A DNA stretch of 20,527 bases. Origin: CAYYGL01 sp964471235. Its GTDB lineage: Bacteria > Calditrichota > Calditrichia > RBG-13-44-9 > J075. How positions within the stretch are numbered: position 1 is the stretch's first letter; each line of letters starts with the position of its first letter. The notes beneath the pieces were generated by a model. That model was not told the DNA's origin. It was given only the letters and a program-made list of their open reading frames with translations, and searched no databases. Position numbers and translations under genes: made by a program. Location: NCBI GenBank assembly GCA_964471235.1, contig CAYYGL010000086.1, positions 1 to 20,527 on the forward strand, written 5' to 3'. This document shows positions 15,988-20,527 of the stretch, piece after piece.

Positions 15988-16204
15988 AATTAAATCGCCA
16001 CTGCATTACACAGGGGATAATTTTTCCCCTTGATTTTTTATCAATCGATTTTTATTATAAAAAAAATAATAATGTTTCATCAATGCTTGTTTGGCTATTG
16101 ACGATTTAGCTACCAACCGTAATAAAACATAATTTTCAAATTTAATCTGAACAGTTACCAATGGTTTGCCCGGCATAATTTTTCGTTTTTGTAATCTAAG
16201 TTAT

Positions 16205-16244
16205 TGATTTGCCGGTTTGATAAGGGGTATCATTCAATATCAAA
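16205..16244 (+). promoter_or_regulatory. Candidate promoter with overlapping dyad
   Basis: TTGATT (16205-16210) and TATCAT (16228-16233) are separated by 17 bases and fit sigma-70 elements (4/6 and 5/6). TTTGATA (16216-16222) and TATCAAA (16238-16244) form a perfect 7-bp inverted repeat, and TGATA (16218-16222) also pairs with TATCA (16228-16232), so the dyad covers the -10 and the likely start point near 16240. That position suits a repressor. The protein that would bind is unknown; the small gene downstream is one candidate. Confidence 0.4.
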
Positions 16245-16333
16245 ATACGGAGGAAATGGGATCGCAAGAGTTTGATACCACGCATGACTCTTTAGATAAT
16301 TTATTGTTTTTCCACTAACTGCGGAGGTATGCA

Positions 16334-16582
16334 ATGCGTGGCAATCCATTAAAAGAATTTCTGGACGACGAACTCTATAATCTGTTATGGGAAAAAGGGT
16401 TCCTCAATGAACGGGCGGTTCGGGATTACTATATCCGCAAAAAATTCAATGCCCTGAAAGAGGACCTGAAGCCCAAGGAAATTATAGAAGACCTTCAGCA
16501 AGAGTTTTCCTACCTGTCTACCGAAACCATTCGAAAAATTGTATACACCAAGGTGAATGGGGTAAAACCGTTTGTTTTTTAA
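16334..16582 (+). CDS. Small protein of unknown function, possibly DNA-binding
   Basis: This 82-residue protein is not recognised as any named family. It has no signal or membrane segment and is rich in Lys, Glu and aromatic residues, so it should be a small cytoplasmic helical protein. The N-terminal part contains LYNLLWEKGFLNERAVRDYY (residues 14-33). The second half, PKEIIEDLQQEF then LSTETIRKIVYTK (47-73), has the spacing of a helix-turn-helix, which is the only hint of function. The start is well supported: GGAGG lies 6 bases before the ATG. A candidate promoter with an inverted repeat lies about 95 bases upstream. It is the only complete plus-strand gene, transcribed away from ccmA and towards lpxB. 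Confidence 0.75.
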   Translation: MRGNPLKEFLDDELYNLLWEKGFLNERAVRDYYIRKKFNALKEDLKPKEIIEDLQQEFSYLSTETIRKIVYTKVNGVKPFVF

Positions 16583-16651
16583 CTTTTCCGCCCCAAACCA
16601 GTCGGCAGCGGATCCGTTCCTTTCGTCTTCCGTGGGAAACCTTCCTGCGGT

Positions 16652-17791
16652 TTATGAGATTTTCATCCCTTGAAGAAAATGTACAATGGATTCAGCCGCT
16701 CGACGGGAGGCGCCCGGGTTACCCAACTCTTCTTTAATTCGGGTTAATTGGGTTTGAACCGCCCGGTAATATTCCCTATCCGTAAAATACTTCAATAACT
16801 CATGATACACATTCTCCGCTTTCATTTCATGTTGGATAAGTTCCGGTACAACCCGCCCCTGCAATACAATATTTGCCAATGCAATCGTATCTATCTTAAT
16901 TAATGCCCTTCCCATCCAGTAAGTAATGGGGGATACCGCATACATCACCACCATGGGCGTTTCCAGGAAACCCAACTCCAGGGTGGCAGTTCCACTGGCT
17001 ACCAACGCTGCATAAGAATATTTCATCAGGGCATGGATGTCGGATTGGATGAGATGATAATATCCTTCCCTGGGTAGGTGCTTCTCATAAATCTCCAGCG
17101 GCAAATGGGAGGCGGCACCAATAACCGGGATACACTCGATGGATTCTCGTAACCGTTGAACGGAATCGAGCATTACCGGAAGCAATTTATCTACTTCCAT
17201 CTGGCGGGATCCGGGAAAGAGTCCTACGATTCGCGTTTCTGCAGGCAGGTGGTGTTTTTCCCGAAAAGCGGCTTCGCTCTCCTCAACATAAAGCTGTTCC
17301 ACAATGGGGTGCCCCACAAAACGGGCATGGATGCCATGTCGCCGGTAAAACAGTTCCTCAAAGTGAAATATCACCAATGGCAAATCCACGTATTTCCGAA
17401 TTTTCTCCACCCGCTTCCCTCCCCATGCCCACAGTTGGGGGCAAATGTAGTAAATAACCGGCAGCCCCATTTGTTTAGCCAGCTTTGCCACTCGCAGGTT
17501 AAACCCGGGGTAATCGATTAGAATCACCGCATCGGCTTCTCGGCGGAGAACCGATTTTACTTTTCCCAAAACACGGCGGAGAAAAGGGAGGTGGCGAATA
17601 ATCTCCGTAATCCCCAGCACGGCAAATTGGGAAATATGATAAAGCAATTGCACCCCGGCTTGCTGCATATACTCGCCACCGATACCGGTAAAGCGCGCTT
17701 CCGGCAATAGAGCGTGTAAAGATTTCACCAAATCTGCGGCATGTTTGTCCCCGGAGACCTCTCCGGCAATAATGAAAAAAGTGGGTCTCAT
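16652..17791 (-). CDS. lpxB: Lipid-A-disaccharide synthase
   Basis: This 379-residue peripheral membrane glycosyltransferase (GT19) joins UDP-2,3-diacylglucosamine and lipid X to make the lipid A disaccharide. Motifs in order: AGEVSGDKHAADL (9-21), DYPGFNLRVAK (93-103), YYICPQLWAWGGKR (114-127), GLFPGSRQMEV (190-200) and ASGTATLELGFLETPMVVMY (265-284). Length and order are typical. The ATG at 17791 has only a weak GGGAA site. The gene starts about 30 bases past the frr terminator on the same strand, with no clear promoter between, so expression may depend on read-through. It converges with the small plus-strand gene, and no clear terminator is seen between them. It is direct evidence for LPS-type outer membrane lipids. 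Confidence 0.96.
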   Translation of the reverse strand: MRPTFFIIAGEVSGDKHAADLVKSLHALLPEARFTGIGGEYMQQAGVQLLYHISQFAVLGITEIIRHLPFLRRVLGKVKSVLRREADAVILIDYPGFNLRVAKLAKQMGLPVIYYICPQLWAWGGKRVEKIRKYVDLPLVIFHFEELFYRRHGIHARFVGHPIVEQLYVEESEAAFREKHHLPAETRIVGLFPGSRQMEVDKLLPVMLDSVQRLRESIECIPVIGAASHLPLEIYEKHLPREGYYHLIQSDIHALMKYSYAALVASGTATLELGFLETPMVVMYAVSPITYWMGRALIKIDTIALANIVLQGRVVPELIQHEMKAENVYHELLKYFTDREYYRAVQTQLTRIKEELGNPGASRRAAESIVHFLQGMKIS

Positions 17792-17819
17792 CTAAATTCC
17801 CATCGCGCTGATATATCGC

Positions 17820-17847
17820 AAAAAAGCCGGGAAGTTCCCGGCTTTTG
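17820..17847 (-). terminator. Rho-independent terminator after frr
   Basis: GCCGGGA (17827-17833) pairs with TCCCGGC (17837-17843) around a 3-base loop, extended by A-T pairs on both sides. On the minus strand a run of seven T follows (complement of 17820-17826). It lies about 100 bases after the frr stop and only about 30 bases before the lpxB start. Confidence 0.85.
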
Positions 17848-17949
17848 CTTCAAATAACGTTCATTCAACCTGAATTTCTAAACCTGGAAGAATCTACCAG
17901 AGAAGTGTTCAATCCCTTAGCAGCTTCCAAATCTGTTCTGCGTAGTGCC

Positions 17950-18510
17950 TTAATCTTCCATTATTTCTTTCTCTTTCATTTCCAGGAGCTGATCGATTTC
18001 TTCGATATACTGATCGGTCATTTTCTGAATTTTTTCCAGTGCGTCGTGGCTGTTGTCTTCGGAAATCTCGTGGGATTTTTCCAACTTTTTAATATGCTCA
18101 TTGGCATCCCGGCGCACATTGCGAATGGCTACCCGACCATCTTCACAATACTTCTTGACCAACTTCAGCAAGTCCTGGCGGCGCTCCTCACTCAACTCCG
18201 GGATCGGCACCCGCACCACATTCCCGTCATTGGAGGGATTCAATCCCAACTCCGCCTGGAGGATTGCTTTTTCCACCTCTGCGATCATCCGCTTTTCCCA
18301 GGGCTGCACTACCAATAACCGCGGTTCCGGGGCTGTGATGGTTCCCACCTGATTTAACGGAACTTTCGATCCGTAGTAGTCTACTTTCACCGCTTCTAAC
18401 AATGCGGGAGTGGCACGCCCGGTGCGCACCCTCGCCAATTCGTGCTGAACATGGTGCACCGATTTCTTCATCCGATCTTCAGCATCTTTAAAAATTTCTT
18501 CGAGGGTCAT
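17950..18510 (-). CDS. frr: Ribosome recycling factor
   Basis: This 186-residue protein splits post-termination ribosomes together with EF-G. It has the normal RRF length and landmarks: the N-terminal long helix with ARVRTGRATPALLE (26-39), then VDYYGSKVPLNQVG, the hinge and domain II (ITAPEPRLLVVQPW), and the return helices with VAIRNVRRDANEHIKKLEK. The ATG at 18510 has AAGGAG 7 bases upstream and overlaps the stop of pyrH by four bases (ATGA), so translation is coupled. It is the last gene of the rpsB-tsf-pyrH-frr series and is followed by a strong terminator. Confidence 0.97.
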   Translation of the reverse strand: MTLEEIFKDAEDRMKKSVHHVQHELARVRTGRATPALLEAVKVDYYGSKVPLNQVGTITAPEPRLLVVQPWEKRMIAEVEKAILQAELGLNPSNDGNVVRVPIPELSEERRQDLLKLVKKYCEDGRVAIRNVRRDANEHIKKLEKSHEISEDNSHDALEKIQKMTDQYIEEIDQLLEMKEKEIMED

Positions 18511-19234
18511 GATTGGCTCCTTACCTTGGTTCCAATGGGTTCACCCATAACAACTTTCTTGAGATTGTTTTCCTTCCCCATATTAAACACAATAATCGGT
18601 AATTTATTATCCATGGAGAGGGTAATGGCAGTGGGGTCCATTATTCTTAATCCGTCTTTCACCACCTTCNNNNNNNNNNTAATTCATCATATTTGATGGC
18701 AGTGGGGTCTTTCTCCGGGTCGGCATTATAAACGCCATCGACCCGCGTTCCTTTCAGGATTACTTCCGCTTCGATTTCAATGGCACGCAATACCGCTGCC
18801 GTATCGGTAGTAAAATAGGGATTCCCGGTGCCGGCAGCAAAAATTACCACCCGCCCTTTTTCCAGATGCCGCACTGCCCGACGACGGATAAACGGTTCGG
18901 CAATTTGATTCATGGGAATAGCGGTTTGTACCCGGGTGTAAACTCCAATTTTTTCCAGGGCATTTTGCATAGCCATGGAGTTGAGGACGGTTGCCAGCAT
19001 CCCCATATAATCTGCCGAGACCCGGTCCATCTCCCGGGCAGCTTCGGAAATACCCCGGAAAATATTACCGCCACCAATCACTAACGCTACCTGCACACCC
19101 AATTCCACCACTTTTTTCACTTCCTCTGCATACCGGCGTAATATCTCAAGGTTTATCCCAAACTTTTGGGGTCCTGCCAGAGATTCGCCGCTGAGCTTAA
19201 GTAAAATCCGTTTATATCTGGGTGTTTCAGCCAT
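18507..19234 (-). CDS. pyrH: UMP kinase, interrupted by an assembly gap
   Basis: PyrH phosphorylates UMP to UDP with ATP. The N-terminal part shows YKRILLKLSGESL, then VIGGGNIFRG, AADYMGMLATVLNS-like DYMGMLATVLNSMA, and the NPYFTTDTAAVLRA segment of the bacterial family. The start is best placed at the ATG 19234 (MAETPRYKR), which has an AAGG-type site upstream; the frame extends in-frame to a TTG at 19267. Ten N (18670-18679) break the gene after KYDEL. Beyond the gap another frame carries the rest: VVKDGLRIMDPTAITLS, then LPIIVFNMGKENNLKKVV, ending MGEPIGTKVRSQS with its stop overlapping the frr start. The gene is therefore intact except that the true gap length must differ from 10. Confidence 0.93.
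18670..18679. other. Assembly gap (10 N) inside pyrH
   Basis: Ten undetermined bases. The frames on either side are only joined if the real gap is 2 modulo 3 in length; comparison with the usual PyrH pattern (YDEL-x-Y-x then KVVKDGL) suggests 8 bases. Ten N is probably a scaffold placeholder. Confidence 0.95.
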
Positions 19235-19403
19235 ATCTCCCTTAAACTTATATGAAGTGACGCTCAACCATTTTTTACCGTCGCCATAAACGGGATGAGG
19301 GTGGGGCTATTTTTTTCTCGTGACCAGGTGGTTCCCAAACCGTTCCCCCGGCGACAATCATCCCTCCCCCCGGGAATACGGTTCTAATCCACAAAAAGCA
19401 GTC

Positions 19404-20003
19404 TCATTCATCCCCGATTCGAAAACGGGCAAACCGCCGGATGGTGATATTCTCGCCAAGTTTGGCGATAATCTCGGTCAGGTAGTCTTTCACACTCTTT
19501 TCCGGGTCGCGGATATATGCCTGCTCCAATAATACCGATTCGGCATAAAATTTATCCAGTTTACCCTGGGCAATTTTTTCAATAATATGTTCCGGTTTCC
19601 CGGCGCTTTTCGCCTGTTCCTTATAAATGTTTATTTCTTTTTCAATGATATCCGCCGGCACTTCCTCCCGGCTGATAGCAATCGGATTGGTGGCGGCGAT
19701 TTGCATTGCCACATTATGCACAAAGGTTTGAAAATCCTCCGTCTTGGCAACAAAATCCGTTTCGCAATTGACCTCAACCAAAACACCCAATTTTCCGCCA
19801 GCATGAATATAAGCCTCCACCAACCCGTCTTTCACTTCCCGGGAAGCTTTCTTCTCGGCTTTGGCAATTCCCTTTTTGCGCAGTAGTTCCACTGCCTTAT
19901 CGATATCGCCATCCGATTCCTGCAACGCTTTCTTGCAATCCATCATTCCGGCGCCGGTTTTTTCCCGCAATTCCTTTACCATCGCGGCAGTTATGGTAGC
20001 CAT
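19404..20003 (-). CDS. tsf: Translation elongation factor Ts, short form
   Basis: EF-Ts exchanges GDP for GTP on EF-Tu. The 199-residue protein has the N-terminal UBA-like module with LREKTGAGMMDCKKAL (12-27) and the core motif CETDFVAKTEDF (80-91), which contacts EF-Tu. One core repeat and the coiled-coil extension of the 280-residue E. coli form are missing, as in the short EF-Ts of Thermus and several other phyla; this is a family variant, not a truncation, because the C-terminus (ITIRRFARFRIGDE) is a normal end. The start ATG (20003) follows an AAGGAG site. A spacer of ~280 bases separates it from rpsB, and ~170 bases separate it from pyrH. Confidence 0.96.
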   Translation of the reverse strand: MATITAAMVKELREKTGAGMMDCKKALQESDGDIDKAVELLRKKGIAKAEKKASREVKDGLVEAYIHAGGKLGVLVEVNCETDFVAKTEDFQTFVHNVAMQIAATNPIAISREEVPADIIEKEINIYKEQAKSAGKPEHIIEKIAQGKLDKFYAESVLLEQAYIRDPEKSVKDYLTEIIAKLGENITIRRFARFRIGDE

Positions 20004-20284
20004 AGGTACGTTACTCCTTTCTAAATAAATTTTCCCGTTAGCCTGGTGAATAAATGTTTTTGAACTCAGAAGGATTCGTTATGAAATCCGGTAGTCAGTA
20101 ATCAGTGAATCAGTAAGTCAGAGAATCAGTAAGTCAGTCGTCAGTTGGAGAATGTAGCCGGTCGATTATCTGGTCTATCCCGGTATGACCGAGTCGGTTC
20201 AACAACACGTTGTCAATTCCCTGATAGCTGCTATTTTTATGTTTCGTTATTTTGTTCTGCAACTTTTAGGAACACCGAGTAGCA
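20004..20284. other. rpsB-tsf spacer
   Basis: This spacer is long for an rpsB-tsf pair. It contains a tandem repeat (20092-20145). A TTGACA hexamer occurs on the minus strand near 20206-20211 but has no matching -10 at normal spacing. I see no hairpin-plus-U-run terminator, so no attenuation device can be claimed. Confidence 0.5.
20092..20145. repeat. Tandem repeat of TCAG-ended 7-8 bp units
   Basis: Seven consecutive units end in TCAG: TAGTCAG, TAATCAG, TGAATCAG, TAAGTCAG, AGAATCAG, TAAGTCAG, TCGTCAG. GAATCAGTAAGTCAG occurs exactly twice (20107-20121 and 20123-20137), giving a 16-bp higher-order period. It lies in the spacer between rpsB and tsf. Confidence 0.75.
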
Positions 20285-20527
20285 TTAAGCTTCCGCTTCT
20301 GCTTTCGCCACACTTTCTTCAGCTTCCTGCTGCTGTGCTTTTTTAATTGCCTGCGCTTCGACAATTGCATCCACCAACACTTTGGTTATCAACCCGATGG
20401 ATTTGGTGGAATCATCATTCCCGGGGATGGGATAGTCGATGATGGTCGGGTCGCAATTGGTGTCCACAATCGCAAAGATCGGAATTCCCAATTTAATTGC
20501 TTCTTTGATGGCAATCTCTTCTTTGCG
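20285..20527 (-). CDS. rpsB: 30S ribosomal protein S2, C-terminal part
   Basis: The last 80 codons are present; the gene runs out of the right edge. The visible frame begins RKEEIAIKEAIKLGIPIFAIVDTNCDP in pieces typical of S2, continues IDYPIPGNDDSTKSIGLIT, and ends in an Ala/Glu-rich tail (EESVAKAEAEA). The segment DTNCDP followed by DYPIPGNDD is a hallmark of bacterial S2. S2 binds the head-body junction of the small subunit and is needed for S1 docking. The Ala/Glu-rich extension is common in many bacterial phyla. It precedes tsf in the conserved order rpsB-tsf-pyrH-frr. Confidence 0.95.
   Translation of the reverse strand, partial: RKEEIAIKEAIKLGIPIFAIVDTNCDPTIIDYPIPGNDDSTKSIGLITKVLVDAIVEAQAIKKAQQQEAEESVAKAEAEA

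Larger units (their letters stand above)
15841..16333. other. AT-rich divergent spacer between ccmA and a small plus-strand gene
   Basis: No protein gene or RNA gene is recognised. It holds a short tandem repeat (15953-15987), a very AT-rich central part (about 16020-16200) and a plausible plus-strand promoter with a dyad (16205-16244). The ccm promoter must lie here on the minus strand, but no convincing -35/-10 pair could be picked. A 20-codon frame (16256-16318) is discussed among the rejected items. Confidence 0.5.

Noticed and set aside
16256..16318. 20-codon frame (MGSQEFDTT...) after a GGAGG in the leader of the small plus-strand gene
   Set aside because: The GGAGG lies only 2 bases before the ATG, too close for normal initiation, and the peptide shows no leader-peptide signature such as runs of one amino acid.
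20092..20145. Possible CRISPR array in the rpsB-tsf spacer
   Set aside because: Units of 7-8 bases with no unique spacers; it is a simple tandem repeat.
20200..20220. TTGACA on the minus strand as a promoter for tsf
   Set aside because: No -10-like hexamer occurs 16-18 bases downstream of it.

Overview
This is a 20.5 kb chromosomal piece of a Gram-negative, probably uncultured bacterium. Lipid A synthesis (lpxB), a LolA-type lipoprotein carrier, a Wzc-type capsule kinase and System I cytochrome c maturation all point to an outer membrane and c-type cytochromes. A run of 10 N inside pyrH suggests a draft or metagenome assembly. The gene content and the repeat-like intergenic sequence would fit a deep-branching lineage of the FCB type (Calditrichota/KSB1-like) or a relative. 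That placement is an impression from the sequence, not a computed result. Almost everything is read from the minus strand; the only plus-strand genes are the tail of a ybaK-like gene at the left edge and one small gene at 16334-16582.

Reading the minus strand from right to left: (1) the translation and nucleotide block rpsB (partial)-tsf-pyrH-frr, ending in a strong intrinsic terminator; (2) lpxB, which starts only about 30 bases after that terminator; (3) after a ~500 bp divergent spacer with a small plus-strand gene of unknown function, the cytochrome c maturation operon ccmA-ccmB-[broken nucleotidyltransferase gene]-ccmC-ccmD-ccmE-ccmF; (4) a 430 bp hairpin-rich spacer and a membrane-anchored rhodanese; (5) ftsK-lolA, preceded by a perfect FNR/CRP-type dyad; (6) a 330 bp spacer with a nested inverted repeat; (7) the edge of an exopolysaccharide/capsule operon: a Wzc-like tyrosine autokinase, UDP-glucose 6-dehydrogenase and a WbpA/WecC-type UDP-HexNAc dehydrogenase, running convergently into the ybaK-like gene with a terminator between them.

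The ccm genes form one working set. CcmAB (ABC transporter), CcmC (haem handling, WWD domain) and CcmD load haem on CcmE, and CcmF ligates it to apocytochrome. CcmE has Cys in place of the usual haem-binding His (CxxxY), which is the hallmark of the variant System I known from archaea and some bacteria, and no ccmG/ccmH follows ccmF here. The operon is interrupted by an accessory nucleotidyltransferase gene carrying two apparent single-base homopolymer insertions; removing them restores a clean 210-codon frame.

Most of the window is ordinary housekeeping DNA, and I see no clear new multi-gene system. The items most worth a second look are the variant ccm operon with its broken passenger gene, the array of short CCC-loop-GGG hairpins between ccmF and the rhodanese gene, the FNR-like site before ftsK, and the small plus-strand gene with a dyad over its promoter.
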